Virus record (IMG/VR): IMGVR_UViG_3300043395_001664
Location: 1 to 41,209 of that record
Length of the DNA stretch: 41,209 nucleotides
From: a virus
Direction: 5' to 3' (one strand)
Shown here: piece after piece, positions 15,076-21,549 of the stretch
Layout: each line of letters begins with the position of its first letter
Position numbering within the stretch: the first letter of the stretch is position 1
Position numbers and translations under genes: made by a program
Notes under the pieces: generated by a model
What the model was told of the DNA's origin: nothing
The model's database searches: none
What the model saw: only the letters and a program-made list of their open reading frames with translations

Positions 15076-15300
15076 ATGGACACGAAGCTTGAGTGTGGGG
15101 TACGCGTTCGCGTGAAACCCCTTCCGGATATTCATAACTTCTTACATGGTGCAGTGGGGATGATAGTTAAACCACCGAGTGAGCATGCGTTAAGAGAGCG
15201 TAGGCTTGTTCGGTTTGATCAGCCCGTGGTTAACCCCTACGGTGGGGTTGTTGCCCAGTCCTGGCTTGATGAATCAATGGTGGAGGTGGTCAATGAGTGA
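15076..15300 (+). CDS. Hypothetical protein (74 aa)
   Basis: ATG at 15076 follows TGGAGGG. The protein is a small beta-rich domain: GVRVRVKPLPDIHNFLHGAVG, then RRLVRFDQPVV and AQSWLDESMVEVV. The spacing of strands looks like an SH3-like barrel of the kind found in small phage proteins (a 'KOW-like' turn around HGAVGMIV). Function is unknown. It overlaps the annealing-protein gene by eight bases. Confidence 0.7.
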   Translation: MDTKLECGVRVRVKPLPDIHNFLHGAVGMIVKPPSEHALRERRLVRFDQPVVNPYGGVVAQSWLDESMVEVVNE

Positions 15301-16117
15301 ACAGTTGTTCGCAAGCATTGCCAAAGCCCAAGGGGAGTTCCCCGCTATTCCTAAAGACTCAGAGGTTGAGGTTAAGAACAAGGAAGGAAGGTTCCTATAC
15401 CGGTACAAGTATGCAGACCTCACGACCATTATCAATTGCACTAGGCCAGCTTTAGCAAAGCATGGGTTGAGCATTACGCAGTCTTACTTAAAAGAAGAAC
15501 GGATGTTCTATACGAGGATCATGCACGAGTCTGGGCACCACCTGGACACTGGGTTTATCCCCTGTGTGATTCAAGATAACCTGGATATGAAAACCATCGC
15601 AGGGATTGTGACCTACGTTAAACGCATCTCGTTAACCGCCGCCCTAGGGGTGAGTGCCGATGAAGACGTTGACGCGGCCCATGACGAGGCGAGCCACGGC
15701 AACACCTCAACGAAGGAACGGGTACAGCAAGGGCCCAAGCCCAGCACCCTGGCAAACGCTCCTAAACAGGCCAGGGAACCCGAGATAGATGATGTCCTAG
15801 AGAAGGACCCGCCGAACCTCCCGCCTCACCAGAAGCCCAATAAACCCACGACACACATGGACGTAGACGACCCAGGCTCCTATGTGATCACGATGGGCTA
15901 CTACAAGGGGAAAACGCTCGGTGAGGTTGGGGTGCTCAACGCCAATAAAACCATCGCTTACTTTAAGAAGCTCAACAAGGAGTCGGGCAAGATGCCCACG
16001 GCGGCCCTTGAGCAGCTAGAGAAGATGGTGGCCATATACATTGAACACAAGAACGCTACAAGGAACTTAAAAGAAATTGCTAACGATGGGCCAAGTGATG
16101 ACTTACCGCCGTTCTAA
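15293..16117 (+). CDS. erf: ERF-family single-strand annealing protein
   Basis: ATG at 15293 follows GGAGGTGG; an in-frame start further upstream at 15206 would lie inside the previous gene. Of 274 residues, the first 130 match ERF recombinases (SIAKAQGEFPAIPKDSEV, YKYADLTTIINCTRPALAKHG, GIVTYVKRISLTAALGVSADEDVDAA), which form rings on single-stranded DNA and pair complementary strands. A Pro-rich linker follows. The tail (ITMGYYKGKTLGEVG near 200) resembles the short C-terminal domain often fused to phage recombination proteins and exonuclease X. It is the core of the recombination module, with the DUF1064 nuclease and Gp157 further on. Confidence 0.88.
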   Translation: MSEQLFASIAKAQGEFPAIPKDSEVEVKNKEGRFLYRYKYADLTTIINCTRPALAKHGLSITQSYLKEERMFYTRIMHESGHHLDTGFIPCVIQDNLDMKTIAGIVTYVKRISLTAALGVSADEDVDAAHDEASHGNTSTKERVQQGPKPSTLANAPKQAREPEIDDVLEKDPPNLPPHQKPNKPTTHMDVDDPGSYVITMGYYKGKTLGEVGVLNANKTIAYFKKLNKESGKMPTAALEQLEKMVAIYIEHKNATRNLKEIANDGPSDDLPPF

Positions 16118-16613
16118 AAGAAAAAAATGCTTCAAATGCGAAACCTCCAAGAGCATTAGTGAGTTCTACCGTCATGCGGAGATGGCAGATGGACATTTGA
16201 ACAAGTGTAAGTCATGCGCGAAGATCGATGTATTGGCCCACCGAATTAAAAATTTAGAAAAGATCAGAGAGAGTGATCGAGCTAGGGGCAGACTGGAATA
16301 TCGCAAAGCTAAATCGCGCAATTATCTGAAGCAGCACCCAGAAAAACAAGCCGTATACAAAAAACGATGGTCACAGAAGAACAAGCATAAGCGCCGCGCC
16401 CATTCGAGACTATGGGCGGCTCTAAAAAAAGGCATAGTTGTTCCTGGACCATGCGAAAAGTGCGGTAATGTTAAGTCGCAAGCACACCACGACAATTATG
16501 ACAGGCCACTTGAGATCCGCTGGCTTTGTGCCCTGCACCATGCAGAGCACCATAGAGAAGAAAGGTCAAAATCCCGTGAGAACCTTGGACTTTACTCAGG
16601 CCGATGTGTTTGA
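16098..16613 (+). CDS. Zinc-binding HNH-like phage protein
   Basis: The frame overlaps the end of erf; ATG at 16098 or 16086 may be the start, neither with a clear site. A first zinc knuckle is CFKCETSK with CKSC 23 or so residues on. A Lys/Arg-rich helix follows (about residues 45-110). The C-terminal block has CEKCGNVKSQAHHDNY, PLEIRWLCALHHAEHH, with Cys and His in the order of an HNH-type beta-beta-alpha zinc fold. This block is common in phage proteins of unknown role, some of them homing-like nucleases. It is less like the neighbours in codon use (more AAA and GAA), so insertion by transfer is possible. Confidence 0.72.
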   Translation: MTYRRSKRKKCFKCETSKSISEFYRHAEMADGHLNKCKSCAKIDVLAHRIKNLEKIRESDRARGRLEYRKAKSRNYLKQHPEKQAVYKKRWSQKNKHKRRAHSRLWAALKKGIVVPGPCEKCGNVKSQAHHDNYDRPLEIRWLCALHHAEHHREERSKSRENLGLYSGRCV

Positions 16614-16696
16614 TCAGTGGATGGCGTCGCCACAAAAGTGCTGGACTTAAAGGGATTGAGCCTTGTTCAATCTGAGGAAATAGGGGGATCCAAATT

Positions 16697-17119
16697 ATGA
16701 ACACGAGGGGGAAAATAATTATGTCAGCTTTAGCATGGATCGGAATTCTAGTGGGGGTGTGCCTGGTGATCGTCAGCTTACTTGGGCTTGGTGAAGGGGA
16801 CCGGCCTGGGAAGAAAGTAGTTGATGACAAGCCAGCACCAGCGGTTGAGAGCAGGGAAGCTTTCAACGCCCGCGTTAAGATGTCAGCCGAGATCGCCTCA
16901 CTCACCTCACACCTAGAGGAAATGGATAACGAGATCGATAAACTCACTGAGCGCGTTACCTATGCCGGTGGTGCCATCGATCAGCTATCAAAGCAACTAA
17001 AGGCCCTAGAGCTAAAGCCCGCGCCGAAGTTCCCAACCCGTATGCGCCTGGACGTGGTGAACTACAAAGGGCAGATGAAGAAGGCCGTGCCCGTAAAGCC
17101 CGCAGAGGTAAAGAAATGA
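16697..17119 (+). CDS. Membrane-anchored coiled-coil protein (140 aa)
   Basis: The N-terminus has one hydrophobic segment (about residues 9-31: SALAWIGILVGVCLVIVSLL), then a linker and a heptad-rich helix (about 53-103: AEIASLTSHLEEMDNEI and AIDQLSKQLKALEL), and a basic Pro-rich end. It probably sits in the inner membrane with the coiled coil on one side. The site GGGGGATCC precedes the ATG. The shape resembles inner-membrane spanins (Rz), but it lies in the early region and lacks the lysis neighbours, so I leave its function open. Confidence 0.7.
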   Translation: MNTRGKIIMSALAWIGILVGVCLVIVSLLGLGEGDRPGKKVVDDKPAPAVESREAFNARVKMSAEIASLTSHLEEMDNEIDKLTERVTYAGGAIDQLSKQLKALELKPAPKFPTRMRLDVVNYKGQMKKAVPVKPAEVKK

Positions 17120-17361
17120 AGAAAGTCCTAGACGTTCATTTAGCAGTCACGAGTGGCGGGATGACCAAGCAGGGGACGGTGCCGATTAAGATGGTGCTGA
17201 TCTTTGGCCCACCAACGGCAGACCCGAAGGGCAAAGAGATCCCTTTGACCATCAAAGAGATGCTGATGAACGATCGGCCCTTGGATTACTTTCAGCGCAA
17301 GATGATCGTTGAGTGGATCGGTGGCGAGGACGCACTTGCCGCCCTTGCTCATGGATTTTAG
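17116..17361 (+). CDS. Hypothetical protein (81 aa)
   Basis: The start overlaps the previous stop by four bases. The protein begins with strands (KVLDVHLAVTSGG; GTVPIKMVLIFGPP), then helices (LTIKEMLMNDRPL; YFQRKMIVEWIGGEDALAAL). No family is recognised. Confidence 0.62.
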   Translation: MKKVLDVHLAVTSGGMTKQGTVPIKMVLIFGPPTADPKGKEIPLTIKEMLMNDRPLDYFQRKMIVEWIGGEDALAALAHGF

Positions 17362-17448
17362 ATGAACTCCCCTATGGTGGCCGGTCACATTCGCACAGTC
17401 CTCCAGATGATGCCGGTGCTATCGGCTGCCGTAGGGGCCTTTTTATGA
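17362..17448 (+). other. Terminator-like hairpin that also holds a 28-codon reading frame
   Basis: CCCCTATGG (17069+300, i.e. 17369-17377) pairs with CCGTAGGGG (17429-17437) through nine positions with one wobble, followed by CCTTTTT that ends on the ATG of the next gene. The same stretch encodes a hydrophobic peptide (MNSPMVAGHI ... AAVGAFL) starting right after the previous stop and overlapping the next start by ATGA. Either reading could be real: an attenuator between operon parts, or a tiny peptide that couples translation. There is no clear ribosome-binding site for the peptide. Confidence 0.4.
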
Positions 17449-17780
17449 AGCAAACAGTCTTTAGAAATAACCCCAGGCTTGGTACCTTCGAGGATGAAAC
17501 CTACATCATTGAAGTTAAGGCCCACCCTTACGGTGAGCGCCAGCATGATGACGTGTATTGGATGGACGTTTCACGCCACGACAAGAAGCCCATCATGTCC
17601 TGGGCTGACCTACAGGCTATTAAAAATAAACTCATCGGTAAAGAGCACGAGGCATTTATGGTCTACCCACCCGATAGCAGGCTCGTTGACCTGGGAAACC
17701 ATTACCACTTGTTCGTGTTTAAGAAGCCCGGTCAGTCATTGGGGTTCGGGTTTAGATATAGGAAGGTAAAACGTGAGTGA
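17445..17780 (+). CDS. DUF7694-like protein (111 aa)
   Basis: ATG at 17445 is chosen because an earlier frame start at 17313 would overlap the previous gene. Its site is weak (GGGGCC). The sequence has WADLQAIKNKLIGKEHEAFMVYPP, then LVDLGNHYHLFVF, the order W-x-D-L-Q-x-I-K-N ... Y-P-P ... L-V-D-x-x-N-x-Y-H-L typical of a phage family annotated DUF7694. Function unknown. The end overlaps a tiny membrane-peptide gene. Confidence 0.72.
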   Translation: MKQTVFRNNPRLGTFEDETYIIEVKAHPYGERQHDDVYWMDVSRHDKKPIMSWADLQAIKNKLIGKEHEAFMVYPPDSRLVDLGNHYHLFVFKKPGQSLGFGFRYRKVKRE

Positions 17781-17868
17781 CGAGACACAGTATTTGATTC
17801 TCCTCTGGCTGAACCTAGTACAGCTGGTGTGCTTAATTGTCATCTTGGCGAGTATGGTTAAAGTATGA
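17773..17868 (+). CDS. Tiny single-span membrane protein (31 aa)
   Basis: GTG at 17773 is preceded by GGAAGG at good spacing, overlaps the end of the DUF7694-like gene, and its stop overlaps the next ATG as ATGA. The product starts MSDETQYLILL and is hydrophobic from residue 7 to 28 (LILLWLNLVQLVCLIVILAS), one membrane span. Such gene-to-gene overlap on both sides is good evidence that it is translated. Its role is unknown; small phage membrane peptides often act on host membrane proteins. Confidence 0.62.
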   Translation: MSDETQYLILLWLNLVQLVCLIVILASMVKV

Positions 17869-18059
17869 GCGAGAATGACGAAGCCTACATCTGTGCCGAT
17901 TGTATAAAGGAGCGCGGCTATCGGTGGCCCGATGATGGTGGCGTGGAGGCCAGGAAATGCCGGTGCTCTATGTGTGAGCTGTTTACAATTTGCTTTTGTC
18001 TTGAGGATCTTGAGCCCGCGATGGAAGTGAAGCGGGGACTGCCGAAGGGGATGAAGTAA
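17865..18059 (+). CDS. Small Cys-rich, probably zinc-binding protein (64 aa)
   Basis: The protein has the Cys pairs ICADC and KCRCSMC, then FTICFC, seven Cys in about 40 residues, as in a small zinc ribbon. It is otherwise acidic. ATG overlaps the stop of the tiny membrane peptide. A GC-rich inverted repeat (CCGCC-CAAGC-GGGC) follows its stop but has no T-tract. Confidence 0.65.
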   Translation: MSENDEAYICADCIKERGYRWPDDGGVEARKCRCSMCELFTICFCLEDLEPAMEVKRGLPKGMK

Positions 18060-18076
18060 CCCGCCCAAGCGGGCTG

Positions 18077-18099
18077 GCCTTTGAAGGGAGTGAGGGAGA
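18077..18099 (+). repeat. 23-base direct repeat, first copy (ribosome-binding leader)
   Basis: Positions 18077-18099 are identical to 18326-18348. Both copies contain GGGAGTGAGGGAGA and lie directly before an ATG, so the repeat carries the translation start signal of two small genes. Confidence 0.85.
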
Positions 18100-18242
18100 T
18101 GGAGCAAGAACTTATTGTTTATCGAGAGTTCCCAGACGGTGGGGATGAAATCGGGATATTGACTTATGAACAAGGTCACTTTTGGGTGTATGTCGGGGAT
18201 TTCGCTCAAGCGTTCAGGGACTGTGCGTATGGGATTGGGTAG
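18099..18242 (+). CDS. Small acidic protein (47 aa)
   Basis: ATG at 18099 follows GAGGGAG within a repeated leader. The product begins MEQELIVYREFPDGGDEIG and ends FAQAFRDCAYGIG; it looks like one small beta-hairpin and helix. No family known. Codon use is like that of neighbours and the ribosome-binding site is strong, so it is probably real. Confidence 0.6.
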   Translation: MEQELIVYREFPDGGDEIGILTYEQGHFWVYVGDFAQAFRDCAYGIG

Positions 18243-18325
18243 GAGTAACTGTGAAGGTGCACCTGTAGCAGTGAGGCCCCATTTAGCGCAGCAAGGGGAT
18301 CTGTGGTCAGTCCCTGAACGTGAGA

Positions 18326-18348
18326 GCCTTTGAAGGGAGTGAGGGAGA
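18326..18348 (+). repeat. 23-base direct repeat, second copy
   Basis: Same sequence as 18077-18099. It leads into an ATG at 18350. The stretch between the copies holds the 47-residue gene and about 80 bases with no gene, so a short duplication brought a second leader here. Confidence 0.85.
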
Positions 18349-18349
18349 G

Positions 18350-18418
18350 ATGACCATAACGCGAGAGATGCTTGCCGCGAAGATTGGAGAGAAGGGAGCC
18401 CTCAGTGGAGCGGAGTGA
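18350..18418 (+). CDS. Possible 22-residue leader peptide
   Basis: ATG at 18350 has the strong repeated leader and encodes MTITREMLAAKIGEKG and six more residues before TGA at 18418. It overlaps the start of the next gene (18405) in another frame. It may be a leader peptide that couples translation, or the remnant of a longer gene after a frameshift into the next frame. Confidence 0.35.
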   Translation: MTITREMLAAKIGEKGALSGAE

Positions 18419-18749
18419 GTTTGAGAAGTTGAGGGATAAAAAGCTTAATGAGTATAAGAAGCTGCCAGAGCAAGGTGACTATGGATCGAGGGTTCTTTAT
18501 GACCTGTGCGGCAGCATTAGCATAGAAGTTAGGAAAGCGTTTCTTGACGGTTGTGATTGGGCCTTCGACCTCCAAGCCAGCCGCATAAGGGAGCTGGAGG
18601 CTGAGGCTGAGAAATTGGCCAGCGCCGTTAAACTCGTAGCTGATGACCTGGACGCCATCGCCATTCAGCCAACTGACATTGCATACCTTGAAACTCTGCG
18701 CGGTGCCCTGAGCCAATGGCACGCATTCAAAGCAAAGGCGGGCCTATGA
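18405..18749 (+). CDS. Hypothetical helical protein (114 aa)
   Basis: GTG at 18405 is six bases after GAAGGGAG; a TTG further up at 18372 has no such site. The protein has a Lys-rich start (FEKLRDKKLNEYKKL), a Cys in DLCGS, then a coiled coil (about residues 60-85: ASRIRELEAEAEKLASAV) and a helical end. No family known. The end overlaps the next ATG by four bases. Confidence 0.62.
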   Translation: MERSEFEKLRDKKLNEYKKLPEQGDYGSRVLYDLCGSISIEVRKAFLDGCDWAFDLQASRIRELEAEAEKLASAVKLVADDLDAIAIQPTDIAYLETLRGALSQWHAFKAKAGL

Positions 18750-19036
18750 GAGAAGCTAGTCGAGAAGAGTTGCTGGAGAGGATTGTAGACCTGGAGAACG
18801 CATGTAAGGCGGCAATGAAAACTGCGGCAGAATTTGAGGCCCAGCTCAGCGAGGCGCTGACGGTGATTGAGTGGTATGCAAAGGGGGAAAATCTTGAGAT
18901 TGACCATTCTGGTCAACTGATAAATTGGCCAAGCCAACCGCATCATGGTGATTGGAGAATTGCACAACCGTTCCTAATATCGGCAGAAATGGGACAGACT
19001 GCCCGCGAGTGGCTGAAGAAGTGGGGGAAGGGATGA
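18746..19036 (+). CDS. Hypothetical helical protein (96 aa)
   Basis: ATG at 18746 overlaps the previous stop. The first half is a coiled coil (EELLERIVDLENACKAAM ... EFEAQLSEALTVIEWYA), then a short middle with INWPSQPHHGDW, and a basic end (AREWLKKWGKG). The pattern of helix plus aromatic residues recalls small phage proteins of unknown role. The end overlaps the lipoprotein gene by four bases. Confidence 0.65.
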   Translation: MREASREELLERIVDLENACKAAMKTAAEFEAQLSEALTVIEWYAKGENLEIDHSGQLINWPSQPHHGDWRIAQPFLISAEMGQTAREWLKKWGKG

Positions 19037-19170
19037 GGACGCTCCTCCTTCTCATCACACTCCTCACTGCCTGCTCCTCACCGGCACCGCGCCCCTGTCC
19101 CTGCGCCGAGCAGAAGGACCGCGATATTTTCAAGTGCGAGTGCTTCTGGGAAGCCCTCGGGGAGGATTGA
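19033..19170 (+). CDS. Small lipoprotein (45 aa)
   Basis: ATG at 19033 follows GGGGGAAGG. The product begins MRTLLLLITLLTACSSPAP, a lipoprotein signal with lipobox LTAC and lipidated Cys at residue 14. The mature part of about 32 residues has four more Cys (CPCAEQ and KCECFW) and is otherwise charged. It sits in the early operon, not with the lysis genes, which speaks for a surface role such as superinfection exclusion, as with the T5 Llp lipoprotein, over an Rz1 spanin. The stop overlaps the next ATG. Confidence 0.75.
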   Translation: MRTLLLLITLLTACSSPAPRPCPCAEQKDRDIFKCECFWEALGED

Positions 19171-19577
19171 TGTTTAAGCCGTGGCCAAAGAATAGACGGA
19201 TAAATAAATTTAACGCATCACCATCTGGTGACTTTCCTAGTAAGCTTGAGGCCGCAGTCTACCATCTCTTACTCCTTAGGGAACGAATGGGAGAGATCAA
19301 GAATATCACTAGGCAGCCATCGGTAAAGCTCACCAGGGCAGCGATAGGGTATAAGCCTGACTTCAAATATACCGATTGTAAGACTGGTGAAGTGGTTCAC
19401 GTTGAAGCGAAGGGCGCAGAAACAGAGGGCTACAATATACGAAAACGCTTGTGGAAATACTATGGGCCAGGAAGGCTTGAGATATATAAAGGGCACTACC
19501 GCAGACCAGGACTTCAGGAGGTGGTGGTTCCCGTGGGGGTCAAGGATGAAGCGGCTAATAGTGACGACGATTGTTGA
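19170..19577 (+). CDS. DUF1064-type nuclease (PD-(D/E)XK fold)
   Basis: ATG at 19170 follows GGAGG at five bases. Residues show FPSKLEAAVYHLLL, then YKPDFKY, HVEAKGAETEGYNIRKRLW and LEIYKG. The Glu of SKLEA, Asp of PDF, and Glu-x-Lys of VEAKG make the catalytic set of the restriction-endonuclease fold, as in DUF1064 phage proteins that lie in recombination clusters. It probably cuts branched or single-stranded junctions, although the substrate is not proven for the family. Length (135) is normal. Confidence 0.82.
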   Translation: MFKPWPKNRRINKFNASPSGDFPSKLEAAVYHLLLLRERMGEIKNITRQPSVKLTRAAIGYKPDFKYTDCKTGEVVHVEAKGAETEGYNIRKRLWKYYGPGRLEIYKGHYRRPGLQEVVVPVGVKDEAANSDDDC

Positions 19578-19746
19578 ACCACATGACGAGGCGGTGATAT
19601 ATGAAAACCTCATAGACACCTTTAAGCTCTCACAGGTAGAAATCTATAACCTCGATAGAGGGGTGGAGCTATCGGTTACTGAGTCAGACTGTGAAGATGG
19701 CCGAGTAATAACGAAGGTACGAATTGAAGTCGATACGGAAAACTAA
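19546..19746 (+). CDS. Hypothetical protein (66 aa)
   Basis: ATG at 19546 lies inside the end of the nuclease gene, after GGGGGTCAAGG; the longer frame upstream is only a shadow of that gene. The protein is an alternation of strands and a helix (RLIVTTIVEP; AVIYENLIDTFKLSQVEIYNL; VITKVRIEVDT). It is acidic. Function unknown. Confidence 0.6.
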   Translation: MKRLIVTTIVEPHDEAVIYENLIDTFKLSQVEIYNLDRGVELSVTESDCEDGRVITKVRIEVDTEN

Positions 19747-19759
19747 ACTGGAGGAACAG

Positions 19760-20269
19760 ATGGGTGAGAAAAGTGTAGAAGAAAACAAGTCCCTGATTAC
19801 CCTGGCAAGCCAGATGGAAATTGATCTCATAGAGTCAGAGGGCGAGATCACTGAGATGATCGCGGCGAAGCTGGCACAGATTGCCCAGAAGGTTGATGGG
19901 TCGGTATTTGTCCTAGAGCGGTTTGAGAAGATCGCCGAGCACTACGCCGACAAGGCAAAGAAGATGGCCGACATATCAACCGCCGCCCGCAAAGCCAATG
20001 ACCGCTTAAGAGAGTACATAAAAGGTGCTATGGAAATGATGGGGTCAACAGAGCTTGAAGGCGATGACTTTCGGTTTAAGATCACCAAGAGCCCGCCCAA
20101 GGTGGTAGTAACAAGTGAGGGCGATATCCCAGAGCCCTTTATGGTGACGAAGGTGATGAAATCCCCAGACAAGAAGGCCATCTCAAAGGCCATCGAGTCA
20201 GGGCAAGAAGTACCAGGGGCTAGTCTTGAATACTCAGTGGGGCTTAGAATTTATCCTAGGAAGCCATAA
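19760..20269 (+). CDS. Siphovirus Gp157-like protein
   Basis: ATG at 19760 follows TGGAGG. The 169-residue protein has a long helical first half (EGEITEMIAAKLAQIAQKVDGSVFVLERFEKIAEHYADKAKKMADIS) and a beta-rich second half (GDDFRFKITKSPPKVVV; PEPFMVTK; PDKKAISKAIESGQEVPGA). This two-part layout and DKxAIKxAI-like motif are those of the Gp157 family, found next to annealing and ssDNA-binding proteins in siphoviruses. It probably takes part in recombination or replication; the exact role is unknown. Confidence 0.82.
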   Translation: MGEKSVEENKSLITLASQMEIDLIESEGEITEMIAAKLAQIAQKVDGSVFVLERFEKIAEHYADKAKKMADISTAARKANDRLREYIKGAMEMMGSTELEGDDFRFKITKSPPKVVVTSEGDIPEPFMVTKVMKSPDKKAISKAIESGQEVPGASLEYSVGLRIYPRKP

Positions 20270-20280
20270 GCTAGATCGAA

Positions 20281-20342
20281 GTCCGGCCCAAGCCCAGTTC
20301 ATCCTTGAACCCGCTACGCCCAGCGTTGGTCAAGGGCCGGAC
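20281..20342. ncRNA. Candidate structured RNA (62 nt) between operon parts
   Basis: A perfect nine-pair outer stem GTCCGGCCC/GGGCCGGAC (20281-20289 with 20334-20342) closes a 44-base loop that itself contains the hairpin GTTCA-TCCT-TGAAC. CCCAGCGTT occurs in the loop and again about 60 bases downstream (near 20380). This is no tRNA. It may be a regulatory RNA, or a protein-binding element in the mRNA. Confidence 0.4.
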
Positions 20343-20402
20343 AATAACCATCCTACCATAGCTGGCCTTGAAATCGAGCCCAGCGTTAAACAGAATTGAG
20401 TT

Positions 20403-20600
20403 GTGAAACGAGATGCAGCGATTGATGCCATTGTGGATGTGCTACGCTCAAAGTTGGGCAACGCCGACGATGCAGAAGAGATTGCCATTGAAATCTACGA
20501 TGACATCATAGCGGAGTGTGTTGACGATGAAAGACAAGAGTGGATACTGCTTTCAAAGGCTGCTCCTGATCGCCCTGATGGCCGTGGGTTCGATAGCTGA
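20403..20600 (+). CDS. Hypothetical acidic protein (65 aa)
   Basis: GTG at 20403 has only a weak site (TTGAG). The protein is mostly helical and acidic (AAIDAIVDVLRSKLGNADDAEEIAIEIYDDII). Its last part runs inside the next gene in another frame. No family recognised. Confidence 0.55.
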   Translation: MKRDAAIDAIVDVLRSKLGNADDAEEIAIEIYDDIIAECVDDERQEWILLSKAAPDRPDGRGFDS

Positions 20601-20910
20601 AGCCATTCAGTCTAAACCAATTGTTATGCCAGAGGTGCAAACCCCATGGGGAACCGTCCTGCCAGTTATCCTAAGCGACAAGTTCCTAGCCCCGCTCATC
20701 GCAGGCAACATAGGAGTCCTCGTGATGTGGCTCTGGAGAACGATCAGGAACCCAGAAAGAAAAGAACGCCAAGAAATCCTAAACCTCGTCAAGCACGTTC
20801 CCGATATCCTGCATAGGCTTGAGCAGATAGATCGGCACATGACGAAGGTCCCCACCGAAGCAGACGTGAAAGTGATGATCCTTAAATCACAACTCGGTAA
20901 AGACCTATGA
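20527..20910 (+). CDS. Membrane protein with two hydrophobic segments (127 aa)
   Basis: ATG at 20527 is nine bases after GGAG. Residues about 10-25 (RLLLIALMAVGSIAEA) look like a signal sequence or first span; about 50-70 (LAPLIAGNIGVLVMWLWRT) form a second span. The rest is a charged helical tail (PERKERQEILNLVKHV, HRLEQIDRHM). The shape would suit a holin or antiholin, and the convergent lysis genes are 600 bases away, but it is on the early strand. The role is open. Confidence 0.65.
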   Translation: MKDKSGYCFQRLLLIALMAVGSIAEAIQSKPIVMPEVQTPWGTVLPVILSDKFLAPLIAGNIGVLVMWLWRTIRNPERKERQEILNLVKHVPDILHRLEQIDRHMTKVPTEADVKVMILKSQLGKDL

Positions 20911-21122
20911 GGATGACAGTCCTAGCTATGATCCTGGTGCTAATGATGTTCGTCATGCTCACCGTTAGGCAGCAGTGCTCAGGTGACGCGATCTTCGCAA
21001 TCGCCACCTATAAATGCGACGAGCATGGCCGAGAACTAAGGTCAGTCGAACAGACTGGGATATTCACCGTCAGGTATCAGTGCGGGGAAAAGAAGCGGGA
21101 CAACTCTATCCGTCACCCGTAA
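20907..21122 (+). CDS. Small exported or membrane protein (71 aa)
   Basis: The start overlaps the previous stop by four bases. The N-terminus is hydrophobic (VLAMILVLMMFVMLTV, residues 5-20), then a hydrophilic part with four Cys (QQCSGD, YKCDEHG, YQCGEKK), probably outside the cytoplasm. It ends one base before the convergent last late gene. Between the two stop codons TTACTT and AAGTAA (21123-21141) form a small two-way hairpin. Confidence 0.65.
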   Translation: MRMTVLAMILVLMMFVMLTVRQQCSGDAIFAIATYKCDEHGRELRSVEQTGIFTVRYQCGEKKRDNSIRHP

Positions 21123-21455
21123 TTACTTTGATCCTAAGTAAACTCCAGAGGCGAAGCCAATGGCAAAGAATGATAGGCCGGTGAGGAGTGCTGTGTTGAG
21201 GCATGAGTTACACTCAGGCGGGTGAACCTCTGAATCGTAAACCCGCTCAACCATCTCGTTATAGTAGTAGTATTGTGGCCAGGGAACTAAGACCCCGCCG
21301 GTAGGTGCCCTATCCCCTGGGTGGAGTTCCTTCTCCAGAACCACCCCGATTGAGCCGTATTGTGCGCTCGTTTGCGCGTTTAACGAGATCGGCGTGAGAA
21401 GTACCATAAACACTATTATGAATCTCTTGGTCACGGACCATCTTCTCAAGCTCAT
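21123..21455 (-). CDS. Spanin-like protein with signal sequence and C-terminal membrane span
   Basis: ATG at 21455 has AGAAGG just upstream and lies inside the previous gene (21310-21549) in another frame, overlapping 146 bases, as outer spanins do with inner spanins. The N-terminus is a Sec signal (FIIVFMVLLTPISLNAQ), with no lipobox Cys. A second hydrophobic stretch is near the C-terminus (TALLTGLSFFAIGFASGVYL). The linker is Pro/Tyr-rich. The layout resembles a one-piece spanin that connects the two membranes, but without the usual lipid anchor. It is the last gene of the late operon. Confidence 0.6.
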   Translation of the reverse strand: MSLRRWSVTKRFIIVFMVLLTPISLNAQTSAQYGSIGVVLEKELHPGDRAPTGGVLVPWPQYYYYNEMVERVYDSEVHPPECNSCLNTALLTGLSFFAIGFASGVYLGSK

Positions 21456-21549
21456 TTAACCTTCTCAGGTCTACGGATCTGAAGAACTTATCTAACAACA
21501 GTAAGGCTATAACGACAAGTAGAGCCACATCAACAAGGCTTAACTGCAT
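21310..21549 (-). CDS. Inner-membrane spanin-like protein (Rz-like, 79 aa)
   Basis: ATG at 21549 overlaps the stop of the transglycosylase gene (TGATG). It has one N-terminal membrane span (VDVALLVVIALLLLDKFF, residues about 6-23), then a charged helical stretch (RRLNELEKMVRDQEIHN, RANERTIRLNR) and a short Gly-rich end. The place after the muralytic enzyme and the embedded second gene suit an Rz/Rz1-type pair, though it is shorter than most Rz proteins. Confidence 0.6.
   Translation of the reverse strand: MQLSLVDVALLVVIALLLLDKFFRSVDLRRLNELEKMVRDQEIHNSVYGTSHADLVKRANERTIRLNRGGSGEGTPPRG

Noticed and set aside
16614-16696. Short gap after the zinc-binding gene with a possible small frame ending at 16650
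   Set aside because: The frame is a continuation of the shadow of the previous gene, without its own start signal.
20281-20342. Stem-loop considered as a tRNA
   Set aside because: It has no cloverleaf, no T-loop consensus and no 3' acceptor pattern.
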